Below, one piece after another: positions 6,601-15,077 of a stretch of DNA of 24,396 bases. Both the position numbers and the translations under genes were made by a program. The DNA comes from Bacillota bacterium. GTDB taxonomy: Bacteria; Bacillota; Desulfotomaculia; Desulfotomaculales; Desulfotomaculaceae. A model generated the notes under the pieces. The model ran no database searches and was not told the origin of the DNA. It worked only from the letters and a program-made list of their open reading frames with translations. The stretch lies in assembly GCA_023481335.1 (NCBI GenBank), contig JAMCWI010000144.1, positions 1-24,396 of the forward strand, written 5' to 3'. How positions within the stretch are numbered: position 1 is the stretch's first letter; each line of letters begins with the position of its first letter.

Positions 6601-8358
6601 GTGATGGCTATGGGGAGGTATCATAAATTCTACCCCGGGGCCAATGATTTGCACAGCCTACCTGTCCAGGAAGTTGATGAGTCGGTTTCCGTAAGAGAAG
6701 GACAGAGGTTACTGCAATCGGGCCTTTTGGGTGGTTTACTGTTGCATATAAACGAACAATATAAGGTTGTGTTATCCTCTGACTTAACATATGCTAATGA
6801 GGGCGATCCTTTAAGCACTGTTGCCCGGAGACCGGCTTTGTTTATTCCGGAGCATATGTCTTTAGCTGAATTGTTTAAGCAATGGATGAAAATTCCGTTT
6901 GCGGTACCGGTCATCCGGAATGCTTCCAGTGAACCTGCCGGCATTCTCGATTCTTTACATGTTGCCTGGGCACTGTATGCTGAGTTGGTTAAGGTCAGGA
7001 GTTATTTTGAGTCTGTCCTATGCAATGTCAATGAAAGTGTTTGCGCCATCGATAAACAGCACCGGGTGGTGGTTTGGAATCCCAAGGCAGAGGAACTTTA
7101 CGAAGTAAAGGCAGAACAGATCCTTGACGCACGCATCGAGGACTTCTTCTCCAATCTGCGGGTCAGCAACTGCATGCACGAAAAGAAAGAGTTAAAGGGA
7201 CATTACCACCAACCTTGCGAAGGAACCCACGTCCTGATAAATTCGGCGCCGGTTCTGGCAGAGGATAAGGTGATTGGCGGCCTGTCGGTGGAGAAAGATA
7301 TTACCGAACTGGTTCAATTGAATCATGAGTTAACGAAAGCCAGTTCCCAGGTAAAATTACTGGAGCAGGAAATTCGCAAAATATCCGGTCAGGATTGTGC
7401 CTTTCGCAAGCTGATCGGGCGCAGCCAGACCATGCAAAATTTGATCGCTTTCGGCAAGAAAATCAGTACCACCGATGCAACGGTTTTATTGCGGGGGGAG
7501 AGCGGCACCGGCAAAGAATTGCTGGCCAGGGCCATTCACCAGAACAGTTCCCGCCACATGAATCCTTTTATCGTAGTCAACTGCGGTGCTATTCCCAACA
7601 ACCTGTTCGAGAGCGAACTCTTCGGTTATGAAGGTGGGGCCTTCACCGGGGCGGATCGCAAAGGCAAACCGGGGATGTTTGAATTGGCCAACGGCGGCAC
7701 CCTTTTCCTGGATGAAGTGGGCGAAATACCCGTGGAAATGCAGGCCAAGCTGCTGCGGGTTCTGCAAGAGGGGGCCTTTTACCGGGTCGGCGGTTCCGAG
7801 CCTGTGCAGGTCAACGTAAGGGTGCTGGCCGCAACCCACCGGGATCTGGAGTCCATGATTCATCGTCGGCAATTCAGAGAAGATCTGTATTACCGGTTGA
7901 ATGTGGTGTCTCTGGAAATCCCGCCCCTGCGGGAGCGGCGTGAAGATATACCGGAGTTGGTTCACCTGTTTTTACAGGAATTCTGCCAGAAATACGATAA
8001 AACCATTAAAAAAGTAGAGCCGGCGGTCATGACTTCCTTTTTAGATTACACCTGGCCCGGCAATGTGCGAGAATTAAAAAATGCCGTGGAAAGGCTGGCC
8101 GTCCTCACCGACGGAGATGTTATCGACGAACAGTCCCTGCCGGAAAACCTGCGAAGAAACACCTATATTTCATTGGTGACAAGTCCTGTTTCCCAAGGTA
8201 AACTTATGAATGTGGCCGTGGAGGCAGAAAAGCAGTTAATACTGAAAACGCTGCAGCAAGTGAGGGGGAACCGGTCCGAAGCCGCCAGGGTTTTGGGCAT
8301 TCCCAGAAGCACACTCTATTACAAGCTAAGACAACTTGGTATTCCTGCAAAAGGATAA
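6601..8358 (+). CDS. Sigma-54-dependent transcriptional activator, CBS-like/PAS/AAA+/Fis HTH (regulator 1)
   Basis: Enhancer-binding protein that uses ATP hydrolysis to open sigma-54 promoters. The 585-residue protein has an amino-terminal region (about 1-115) resembling a degenerate CBS-pair sensor. A PAS domain follows at about 125-235, with the typical WNPKAEELY stretch. A short coiled segment leads into a AAA+ domain with Walker A GESGTGKE (299-306), the sigma-54 contact loop GAFTGA (346-351) and a Walker B GGTLFLDEVGE. The protein ends in a Fis-type helix-turn-helix (GNRSEAARVLGIPRSTLYYK). There is no receiver domain, so control is by small-molecule sensing. Start could be GTG 6601 or ATG 6604/6610; no strong ribosome binding site settles it. 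It lies between the two liv operons and is paralogous to regulator 2. Confidence 0.93.
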   Translation: MMAMGRYHKFYPGANDLHSLPVQEVDESVSVREGQRLLQSGLLGGLLLHINEQYKVVLSSDLTYANEGDPLSTVARRPALFIPEHMSLAELFKQWMKIPFAVPVIRNASSEPAGILDSLHVAWALYAELVKVRSYFESVLCNVNESVCAIDKQHRVVVWNPKAEELYEVKAEQILDARIEDFFSNLRVSNCMHEKKELKGHYHQPCEGTHVLINSAPVLAEDKVIGGLSVEKDITELVQLNHELTKASSQVKLLEQEIRKISGQDCAFRKLIGRSQTMQNLIAFGKKISTTDATVLLRGESGTGKELLARAIHQNSSRHMNPFIVVNCGAIPNNLFESELFGYEGGAFTGADRKGKPGMFELANGGTLFLDEVGEIPVEMQAKLLRVLQEGAFYRVGGSEPVQVNVRVLAATHRDLESMIHRRQFREDLYYRLNVVSLEIPPLRERREDIPELVHLFLQEFCQKYDKTIKKVEPAVMTSFLDYTWPGNVRELKNAVERLAVLTDGDVIDEQSLPENLRRNTYISLVTSPVSQGKLMNVAVEAEKQLILKTLQQVRGNRSEAARVLGIPRSTLYYKLRQLGIPAKG

Positions 8359-8446
8359 ATAATCTTTTTTATCAGGAGGTGAGTGTGTACCGTTAGTCGA
8401 ATATTCACCAGTTAGAAAAAATAGAGAATGGAGGCAGAGTAGAGAG

Positions 8447-9643
8447 ATGAAAAAAGGTAAACTGTGGTTGCTGTTATCCCTGTTGGTTATTACCGCCATG
8501 CTGCTGACCGGCTGCGGCGGTGGCGGCGGCGAAGAGAAAAAGGCTCCTGAAGGAGAAAAGGCTGCTGAAGGCGGCGACATCAAGATCGGCTTCCTGGGTG
8601 CCAAGACCGGCGGTCATGCTGCCTATGGCGTGGAAACCCTCAAAGGTATGCAAATGGCTGCCAAGGACATTAACGATGCAGGCGGCATCAACGGCAAAAA
8701 GATTGTTATTGTTGAAGAAGACCATGGCAGTAAGGTTTCCGAGGGTACTACCGTTACCCAGAAGTTAATCACCCGGGACAAGGTTGTTGCCATCGTGGGT
8801 GACCCCACCACCGGCATTACCAAAGCCGCTGCCCCCATTGCCCAGCAAAACAAGGTTGTCTTACTGTCCGCGGGCGCTGTAGGCACCGGTGTAGTTGAAA
8901 TCGGCGATTACATTTTCCGTGATACCCTGCTGGATGCAGTGGCTGCTCCGGCGGTTACCAAATACCTAGGGGAAAAACTGGGTTGGAAAAAAGTTGCTGT
9001 CATTACCTCCATGAACAACGACTATAGTGTTGGTTTAACCAAACTCTTTAAAGAGGCTCTGGCTGCCAACAAAATTGAAATCGTAGCCGAACAAAGCATT
9101 CAGGACGGCGATCAGAACTTTGCCGCTCAGGTTACCGCCATTAAGGGCAAAAACCCCGACGGCATCATCTTTACCGGCTACTACACCGAGGGCGGCCTGT
9201 TCATGAAGGAAGCCCGTAAACAAGGTATGAAGGCTGTGATGGTAGGCGGCGACGGTCTGCTGTCCGACGTACTCATGAAGATGGGTGCCGAAGCTGTTGA
9301 AGGCAGCATGGTTTATTGCGGTTTTGCCGCTGACGAAGCCAAAGCCGGCGAAAAGACCAAGAAATTTATCGAAGCTTACAAAGCCGGCAACAACAATGTT
9401 CTGCCCGACATGTTTTCCGCCCAGGGTTATGACGCTGTGATGCTGATTGCCGATGCCATCAAAGCGGCCGGCAGCGACGTACCTGAGAAGTTCCGCGCTG
9501 AACTGGCTAAGACCAAGGATTGGAACGGGGTATCCGGCACCATTACCTTCCAGGAAAACCGTGAACCCATCAAGAGCCCTGTGTTCCTGCTGGAAGTAAA
9601 AGAAGGCAAGTTCGCTGTTAAGGATACTGTTGAAGTAAAATAG
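8447..9643 (+). CDS. livJ: Branched-chain amino-acid ABC transporter substrate-binding lipoprotein (copy 2)
   Basis: Second Leu/Ile/Val-type binding lipoprotein, 398 residues. The signal peptide MKKGKLWLLLSLLVITAM ends in lipobox LLTGC with anchor C23, then a Gly/Glu/Lys linker and a Peripla_BP_6 domain beginning IKIGFLGAKTGG. It is clearly diverged from copy 1, so ligand range may differ. GGAGG at 8430-8434 is rather far (12 bases) from the ATG. Only 88 bases separate it from regulator 1 and no terminator is visible there, so regulator 1 and liv module 2 may share transcripts. Confidence 0.92.
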   Translation: MKKGKLWLLLSLLVITAMLLTGCGGGGGEEKKAPEGEKAAEGGDIKIGFLGAKTGGHAAYGVETLKGMQMAAKDINDAGGINGKKIVIVEEDHGSKVSEGTTVTQKLITRDKVVAIVGDPTTGITKAAAPIAQQNKVVLLSAGAVGTGVVEIGDYIFRDTLLDAVAAPAVTKYLGEKLGWKKVAVITSMNNDYSVGLTKLFKEALAANKIEIVAEQSIQDGDQNFAAQVTAIKGKNPDGIIFTGYYTEGGLFMKEARKQGMKAVMVGGDGLLSDVLMKMGAEAVEGSMVYCGFAADEAKAGEKTKKFIEAYKAGNNNVLPDMFSAQGYDAVMLIADAIKAAGSDVPEKFRAELAKTKDWNGVSGTITFQENREPIKSPVFLLEVKEGKFAVKDTVEVK

Positions 9644-9657
9644 TAGATTTTCTTTAA

Positions 9658-9717
9658 TTAAACAGGATTGGGGTTGCAGCCATTCACTTTACGTAAATGG
9701 CTGCAACCATTGTTTAA
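9658..9717 (+). promoter_or_regulatory. Long stem-loop between livJ2 and livH2
   Basis: GGTTGCAGCCATT (9672-9684) pairs perfectly with AATGGCTGCAACC (9696-9708) around an 11-base loop. An outer stem TTAAACA (9658-9664) / TGTTTAA (9711-9717) closes it. No T-run follows, so it more likely protects the upstream livJ message or marks a processing point than terminates. It sits where module 1 has a classic attenuator. Confidence 0.7.
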
Positions 9718-9741
9718 ATACCCCCGGAAGGAGATGGTCCC

Positions 9742-10626
9742 ATGGATGCCAGCATGCTGTCGCAGCAGATTTTAAACGGAATAACACTTGGAGCAACCTA
9801 CGCATTGATTGCCCTGGGCTATACAATGGTGTACGGTATCATTCAATTAATTAACTTTGCCCACGGGGAAATCTATATGGTAGGGGCCTTCGTCGGGGTG
9901 TTGATGGTTACTGTGTTTCAACAAGGACTTTTGTTTTCTCTGGCTGCCGCCATGCTGGCCTGTATGGTCATGGGGGTTACCATTGAGCGCATTGCCTATC
10001 GGCCGCTGCGCCGCTCCACCCGGCTGGCGCCTTTGATTTCCGCCATCGGTGTTTCAATCTTTCTGCAAACCTTGATGACGAAAATCAAAGGTCCGCAGCC
10101 CGTTGCTTTCCCCCAAGTTATCAACGATGCCCTTTATAAAATTGGCCCCGTGGAGATCAGCAAAGTACAAATACTGATCCTAATCGTTGCCAGCCTGTTG
10201 ATGGCAACACTGCATTTCATTGTGAAGTATGTAAAAATTGGCAAGGCCATGCGGGCCGCTTCGGAAGATTATGATACAGCTGCTTTAATGGGCATCAACG
10301 TCAACCGGGTGATTTCCTTTACCTTCGCCATCGGCTCCGCCTTGGCTGCGGCGGGTGGTGTGTTGGTAGGGCTGTATTTCAACTCGGTTTCCCCCTTCAT
10401 GGGTGTTTCAGCCGGTCTTAAGGCCTTTTGCGCAGCCGTCCTCGGCGGCATCGGCAGCATTCCCGGTGCCATGCTGGGCGGCATCTTCCTGGGAGTGGCG
10501 GAAACCCTGGGCATTGCCGGCGGTTTTGATATGTATAAGGATGCCATTGCCTTTACCCTTTTAATTATTGTATTGCTTTTCCGGCCCACCGGATTGCTGG
10601 GACGACCAATCCAGAGGAAGGTGTAG
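9742..10626 (+). CDS. livH: Branched-chain amino-acid ABC permease LivH (copy 2)
   Basis: Membrane permease, 294 residues, starting MDASMLSQQILNGITLGATY and reading through ALIALGYTMVYGIIQLINFAHGE in near identity with copy 1. The LGGIGSIPGAMLGG segment near the end is conserved. AAGGAG lies at good distance before the ATG. It follows the livJ2 stem-loop and precedes livM2 by 10 bases. Confidence 0.95.
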   Translation: MDASMLSQQILNGITLGATYALIALGYTMVYGIIQLINFAHGEIYMVGAFVGVLMVTVFQQGLLFSLAAAMLACMVMGVTIERIAYRPLRRSTRLAPLISAIGVSIFLQTLMTKIKGPQPVAFPQVINDALYKIGPVEISKVQILILIVASLLMATLHFIVKYVKIGKAMRAASEDYDTAALMGINVNRVISFTFAIGSALAAAGGVLVGLYFNSVSPFMGVSAGLKAFCAAVLGGIGSIPGAMLGGIFLGVAETLGIAGGFDMYKDAIAFTLLIIVLLFRPTGLLGRPIQRKV

Positions 10627-10636
10627 GTAGATAGTC

Positions 10637-11536
10637 ATGGATAGCTTTTTCAGCATGTTTTTAAATGACTACTATATCCAGGTATTGACAATGCTGGGTA
10701 TTTATCTGATTGGTGCCCTGGGTTTAAACTTGATCACCGGGGTTACCGGTCAGCTCTCCTTCGGCCATGCGGCTTTTTTAAGCATTGGCGCTTACACATC
10801 TGCAATATTGAGTATTAAACTTCAAATGCCCTTCGCCCTGGCGATTTTGGCCGGGGGACTCATGGCGGGTCTCTGGGGGGTATTGTTGGGTTATCCTACC
10901 CTGCGTTTAACCGGAGACTACCTGGGGATTGCCACCCTGGGATTTGGTGAAATTGTTCGAGTTGTTTTTCTGAATATGACCATTACCGGCGGTGCATTGG
11001 GATTGGCGGGCATCCCCCGCAGCGCAACCTTAACCGTCGTATTATTTATCGTGATTCTAACGGTCTGGGCCATGGTTCGCTTGGAAAATTCCCGCTTTGG
11101 CCGTTCCCTGGTGGCGATTCGGGAGGATGAAATCGCCGCCGAGGCCATGGGCGTTAATATTACCACCACCAAGATTACCGCCTTTGCCATTGGCACATTC
11201 CTGGCGGGCATCAGCGGCGGCTTGTATGCACACTTAATTCAATACCTCAATCCCTCGGATTTCGGCTTCATTAAATCCTTTGAATTTCTTACCTTCATAG
11301 TATTGGGCGGTCTGGGCAGCATACCCGGCGTCATCCTTGGCACCAGCGTTCTCACCCTGGCACCGGAGTTTCTGCGCTTTATCGCAGATTACCGGATGAT
11401 GGTGTACGGTTTGCTGATGGTATTTATGATGATTGTCCGCCCCAGAGGTTTGCTGGGCGGCGTACAGTTGAGCCGAATTTTTTCCAAGAAGAAAGCCCAA
11501 CAGACAGGTACTTCCGCCTCCGGCGGGGCCAACTGA
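10637..11536 (+). CDS. livM: Branched-chain amino-acid ABC permease LivM (copy 2)
   Basis: Second membrane subunit, 299 residues. It has LGLNLITGVTGQLSFGHAAF near residue 30, YPTLRLTGDYLGIATLGFGEIV, and VLGGLGSIPGVILG toward the end. It has a shorter amino end and tail than copy 1. The ATG follows GGTAG-type ribosome binding sequence. Fifteen bases with a strong GGAGGTG separate it from livG2. Confidence 0.95.
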   Translation: MDSFFSMFLNDYYIQVLTMLGIYLIGALGLNLITGVTGQLSFGHAAFLSIGAYTSAILSIKLQMPFALAILAGGLMAGLWGVLLGYPTLRLTGDYLGIATLGFGEIVRVVFLNMTITGGALGLAGIPRSATLTVVLFIVILTVWAMVRLENSRFGRSLVAIREDEIAAEAMGVNITTTKITAFAIGTFLAGISGGLYAHLIQYLNPSDFGFIKSFEFLTFIVLGGLGSIPGVILGTSVLTLAPEFLRFIADYRMMVYGLLMVFMMIVRPRGLLGGVQLSRIFSKKKAQQTGTSASGGAN

Positions 11537-11551
11537 TGGAGGTGAATTCAT

Positions 11552-12322
11552 ATGTCAAAGACAATACTGGAATTGGACAACGTTACCATCCGTTTTGGCG
11601 GCCTCACTGCGGTGGATAGTGTGGATATGAAAGTGGAAGAGGGGACCATCCGTGCTTTGATCGGCCCCAACGGTGCAGGCAAGAGCACCATCTTTAACCT
11701 GATCACCGGCATTTACCCCCCCACCTCCGGGGAAATCCGCTTTTTGGGCAACAGGGTTAACGGCTTGAAACCCCACGTCATTACGGAAATGGGAATCGCC
11801 AGAACCTTTCAAAATATTCGTTTGTTTGGTGAAATGACGGTTTTAGACAATGTTAAAATCGGTATGCACTGCCGCACCTGTACCGGCTTTTTGGGTGCCC
11901 TGATCCGCAGCCCCAAGGTGAAGGCCGAGGAAAGATCCATCGCAGAGGCATCCATGGAAGCCCTGCAGTTAATGGAGCTGGATCACAAGGCGGATGAATT
12001 GGCCATGAACCTGCCCTATGGCGAACAGCGACGATTGGAAATAGCCAGGGCTTTGGCCAGCCGCCCCAGGCTGATTTTGCTGGACGAACCGGCTGCCGGC
12101 ATGAATCCCCAGGAAAAGCAAACGCTCATGAGTATGATTCGCAAGATACAGACCATGGGGCTTACCATATTCCTGGTAGAACACGATATGAAGTTCGTTA
12201 TGAATCTTTCCGATCGTATTGCTGTTTTGGATTATGGCAGAAAAATTGCTGCGGGTTCTCCGGTGGAAATTCAGCGGAACCCGGCAGTAATTGCCGCCTA
12301 TCTGGGAAAGGAAGTGGTCTAG
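11552..12322 (+). CDS. livG: Branched-chain amino-acid ABC ATPase LivG (copy 2)
   Basis: ATPase subunit of 256 residues. Walker A GPNGAGKS is at 38-45, ARTFQNIRLFGEM follows, the signature is LPYGEQRRLEIARAL and Walker B is LILLDEPAAGMNP. GGAGGTG before the ATG is an excellent ribosome binding site. Three bases separate its stop from the livF2 start. Confidence 0.95.
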   Translation: MSKTILELDNVTIRFGGLTAVDSVDMKVEEGTIRALIGPNGAGKSTIFNLITGIYPPTSGEIRFLGNRVNGLKPHVITEMGIARTFQNIRLFGEMTVLDNVKIGMHCRTCTGFLGALIRSPKVKAEERSIAEASMEALQLMELDHKADELAMNLPYGEQRRLEIARALASRPRLILLDEPAAGMNPQEKQTLMSMIRKIQTMGLTIFLVEHDMKFVMNLSDRIAVLDYGRKIAAGSPVEIQRNPAVIAAYLGKEVV

Positions 12323-12325
12323 CCC

Positions 12326-13033
12326 GTGCTGCTGGAAGTCAATAACCTGCATGTTTCCTACGGGGCTATTCGGGCGCTGAAAGGTGTTTCCTGCCAGGTT
12401 GGGGAAGGCGAAATCGTTGCTTTGATCGGTGCCAACGGTGCCGGAAAAACCACCACCCTGCGTACCATTTCCGGACTCATTCGTCCCCAGGAGGGTACCA
12501 TTACCTATAAAGGGAAACCCATCACGAAAATGCCGCCGCACGATATTGTCAGTCTGGGTATTTGTCAAGTGCCGGAAGGCCGCCGGGTATTTACCAGGAT
12601 GACTGTTTTGGAAAACCTGGAAATGGGTGCCTATACCCGCAAGGATTCAGCCAATGTAAAGACTGATATTCAAAAGGTTTTTCAGCGTTTCCCCAGACTG
12701 GAGGAACGTAAGACCCAGTTGGCCGGCACCCTTTCCGGCGGCGAACAGCAAATGCTGGCCATGGGACGGGCCTTAATGTCCAAGCCAACGGTATTGCTGA
12801 TGGACGAACCCTCCATGGGTTTGGCACCGATGCTGGTGCAAGAAATCTTTGCCATCATCCAGGAAATTAATCAGGCCGGCACCACCATTTTGCTGGTTGA
12901 GCAAAACGCTCATATGGCTTTATCCGTTGCCAACCGTGCCTATGTATTGGAAACCGGTGAAGTGGTTCTGTCCGGCCCGGCCAATGAGTTGGCCGATAAT
13001 CCGGAAGTACAAAAGGCTTATTTGGGTGAATAA
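12326..13033 (+). CDS. livF: Branched-chain amino-acid ABC ATPase LivF (copy 2)
   Basis: ATPase subunit of 235 residues starting at GTG. Walker A GANGAGKT is at 35-42, then VPEGRRVFTRM, signature LSGGEQQMLAMGRAL and Walker B VLLMDEPSMGLAP. An AAGGAAGTGG at the end of livG2 is its ribosome binding site. It is followed at once by a terminator. Confidence 0.95.
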   Translation: MLLEVNNLHVSYGAIRALKGVSCQVGEGEIVALIGANGAGKTTTLRTISGLIRPQEGTITYKGKPITKMPPHDIVSLGICQVPEGRRVFTRMTVLENLEMGAYTRKDSANVKTDIQKVFQRFPRLEERKTQLAGTLSGGEQQMLAMGRALMSKPTVLLMDEPSMGLAPMLVQEIFAIIQEINQAGTTILLVEQNAHMALSVANRAYVLETGEVVLSGPANELADNPEVQKAYLGE

Positions 13034-13046
13034 TAAGGTATAATCT

Positions 13047-13072
13047 AAAAGTAGGAATAAATCCTACTTTTT
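13047..13072 (+). terminator. Terminator of liv module 2
   Basis: AAAAGTAGGA (13047-13056) pairs with TCCTACTTTT (13062-13071) around ATAAA, with the T-run included in the stem. It begins 13 bases after the livF2 stop. Confidence 0.75.
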
Positions 13073-13075
13073 AGC

Positions 13076-13091
13076 GTGTATACAATATAAT
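13076..13091. promoter_or_regulatory. Motif GTGTATACAA plus TATAAT upstream of regulator 2
   Basis: GTGTATACAA (13076-13085) is the exact reverse complement of TTGTATACAC found upstream of the dehydrogenase operon (15076-15085). TATAAT at 13086-13091 could be a -10 box for regulator 2, but no clear -35 is seen. It lies about 140 bases before the regulator start. Confidence 0.35.
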
Positions 13092-13230
13092 TTATGCTTT
13101 GGTGCTTTTTGCAAAAACGAACCGATAAATAATCTGAGATGTGTAAGGTTATGAAGAGAAGAACTAGCCCTTAAGGGTCCTTTCTCACATCCAACCTCTC
13201 ACCTCTCACTTCTCAAATGAGGGTGATGAC

Positions 13231-14958
13231 ATGCATAAAGGCTTTTTAAACGTTAAAGACATGCTGTACAAAGACCTGCTGCCGGTTACGCCGGAAACAA
13301 CCATCGGTGAGGTCAGGGAAAAAGGCATCCCGAGCCGCCCTGTGGTGCTGGTTCTGGAAGTGGACAGGCTGGTGGGGATATTGCTTTGGAAGGATGTCAT
13401 AAACCGTAAATTGGAATCGGACGTCCAAGTGAAACAGGTTATGCGGAGGGATTTTTCTTCCCTGGATGAAGAGGATCAGCATCGTGAAATTCTGGCCTTC
13501 TTACCGGAACTGCGCTATCATGCGTTGGTCTGCAGGGACAGCCAGGGGGTGGTGCTGGGGGTTTTAACCTACGATCAGGTCTTTCACGATTTGGCGCTGC
13601 GGGTTTGTGAAACCGAAGCCCGCATCAATGCGGTGGTGGAGGCGGTTGATGAAGCCATCTGCATTGTGGACAGCACAGACAAAGTAATCACCTGGAACAG
13701 CCGGGCGGAGGAACTCTATGGCATTAAAGCCCAGGACATCGTGGGAAAACCCATCCAACAATTCTTCTCCAACCTGGTTGTTACCAGAATCAATAAGGAA
13801 TGGGAAGAAATACGTTCCCTGCACCACCAGCCGGTGGAGGGCACCCATGTCCTGGTTAACGCCACACCGGTGCGGTTGGGGCCCAAAGTAATAGGCGGTG
13901 TCACCGCCGAGAGAGATATCACCGAAGTGGTGCAGCTAAACCAAAAATTAAACCAGGCCAGTTCCCAGGTGCAGCGTTTGGAAAACGAAATACACAAAAT
14001 ATCTGCGGGCAGAAATCCCTTTGCTACTGTTAAAGGTCATCACAAACGGCTGGTGGAGCTTATCAATACCGCCAGGAAAGCCGCTTCCACCAATGCCGTG
14101 GTGCTCTTAAGGGGAGAAAGCGGCACCGGCAAGGAGCTCTTTGCCAAGGCCATCCATGAGTCCAGCCCCCGGGCCGGCAGGAAATTCAGCGTTATCAACT
14201 GCGCCGCCATTCCCCCCAGTTTGTTTGAGAGTGAAATGTTTGGCTATGAAAGCGGGGCCTTTACCGGGGCAGACAAGCGGGGTAAAATCGGTGTCTTTGA
14301 AATGGCAGACGGCGGCACCCTTTTTATGGATGAAATTGGTGAGCTGCCTCTGGACATGCAGGTGAAACTCTTACGGGTGTTGCAGAACGGGGAATTCTTC
14401 CGGGTGGGTGGTTCTACTCCCATCAAGGTGGATGTAAGAATCATTGCCGCCACCAACCGGCCCTTGGAAGACATGATGGCCCAAGGCATCTTCCGGGAAG
14501 ATCTTTATTACAGGCTGAATGTTGTTTCACTGGAAATTCCGCCCCTTAGGGAACGGCGGGAGGACATTCCCGAGCTGGTCTACCTGTTCCTGCAGGAGTT
14601 CAGCCAACTCTATCGAAAGCATATCAGCAAGCTGGAACCCGGTGTCATGGCTACTTTCCTGGCCTATGCCTGGCCCGGCAATATCCGGCAGTTAAAAAAT
14701 GTCATCGAACGCATGGTGATTCTCACCGAAGGGGATACCGTGCCGGAGAGTGCCATTCCGGATGCTTTAAAAATCAGCACCCGCCAGGATCAAATGAACA
14801 CCGTCGTGGGCTTGGCTTCGGTAACCGAGCAAACCGAGCGCGAATTAATTATTCGCACCCTAAAACAAGTGAACGGCAACCGCTCCGAAGCGGCCCGTAT
14901 GCTGGGTATTCCCAGAAGCACCCTTTATTACAAAATGCATCAACTGGGGATCATGTAA
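13231..14958 (+). CDS. Sigma-54-dependent transcriptional activator, CBS/PAS/AAA+/Fis HTH (regulator 2)
   Basis: Enhancer-binding protein of 575 residues. The amino end (about 1-120) looks like a pair of CBS domains, starting MHKGFLNVKDMLYKDLLPVTP. A PAS domain covers about 125-235 (VDSTDKVITWNSRAEELYG). The AAA+ domain has Walker A GESGTGKE (295-302), GAFTGA (342-347) and GGTLFMDEIGE. The carboxy end is a Fis-type helix-turn-helix. The ATG is preceded by GAGGGTGATG. CBS domains often bind adenine nucleotides and PAS a small ligand, so it may join energy state and substrate; that is inference. Its position 230 bases upstream of a -24/-12 promoter makes it the likely activator of the dehydrogenase operon. 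Confidence 0.94.
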   Translation: MHKGFLNVKDMLYKDLLPVTPETTIGEVREKGIPSRPVVLVLEVDRLVGILLWKDVINRKLESDVQVKQVMRRDFSSLDEEDQHREILAFLPELRYHALVCRDSQGVVLGVLTYDQVFHDLALRVCETEARINAVVEAVDEAICIVDSTDKVITWNSRAEELYGIKAQDIVGKPIQQFFSNLVVTRINKEWEEIRSLHHQPVEGTHVLVNATPVRLGPKVIGGVTAERDITEVVQLNQKLNQASSQVQRLENEIHKISAGRNPFATVKGHHKRLVELINTARKAASTNAVVLLRGESGTGKELFAKAIHESSPRAGRKFSVINCAAIPPSLFESEMFGYESGAFTGADKRGKIGVFEMADGGTLFMDEIGELPLDMQVKLLRVLQNGEFFRVGGSTPIKVDVRIIAATNRPLEDMMAQGIFREDLYYRLNVVSLEIPPLRERREDIPELVYLFLQEFSQLYRKHISKLEPGVMATFLAYAWPGNIRQLKNVIERMVILTEGDTVPESAIPDALKISTRQDQMNTVVGLASVTEQTERELIIRTLKQVNGNRSEAARMLGIPRSTLYYKMHQLGIM

Positions 14959-14974
14959 AAAACCCGGAAGGGCA

Positions 14975-14996
14975 GTGTCCAAACACTTGTGTCCAA
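14975..14996. promoter_or_regulatory. Possible upstream activator site (GTGTCCAA direct repeat)
   Basis: GTGTCCAA occurs at 14975-14982 and again at 14989-14996, with the small palindrome ACACTTGTGT (14983-14992) between. It lies about 190 bases upstream of the -24 element, within working range of an enhancer-binding protein. The role is inference. Confidence 0.35.
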
Positions 14997-15049
14997 CGGT
15001 CACCGGATATGTGCAAAAAATTATACAGCATAGCATTAAAATTGAGAAT

Positions 15050-15077
15050 AACACGTTTAGTACGTGTTTTTTCTTTT
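15050..15077 (+). terminator. Terminator of regulator 2
   Basis: AACACGT (15050-15056) pairs with ACGTGTT (15062-15068) around TTAGT, followed by TTTTCTTTT. It lies about 90 bases after the regulator stop. Confidence 0.65.

Noticed and set aside
8384..8416. Possible 10-codon leader peptide (GTG after AGGAGGTGA) upstream of livJ2
   Set aside because: The ribosome binding site looks good, but the peptide has no run of regulatory codons and no attenuator hairpin follows before livJ2.
13101..13112. Sigma-54-like TTGGTGCTTTTTGCA before regulator 2
   Set aside because: The GG and GC are only 8 bases apart, whereas sigma-54 needs 10, so it was not called as a promoter.
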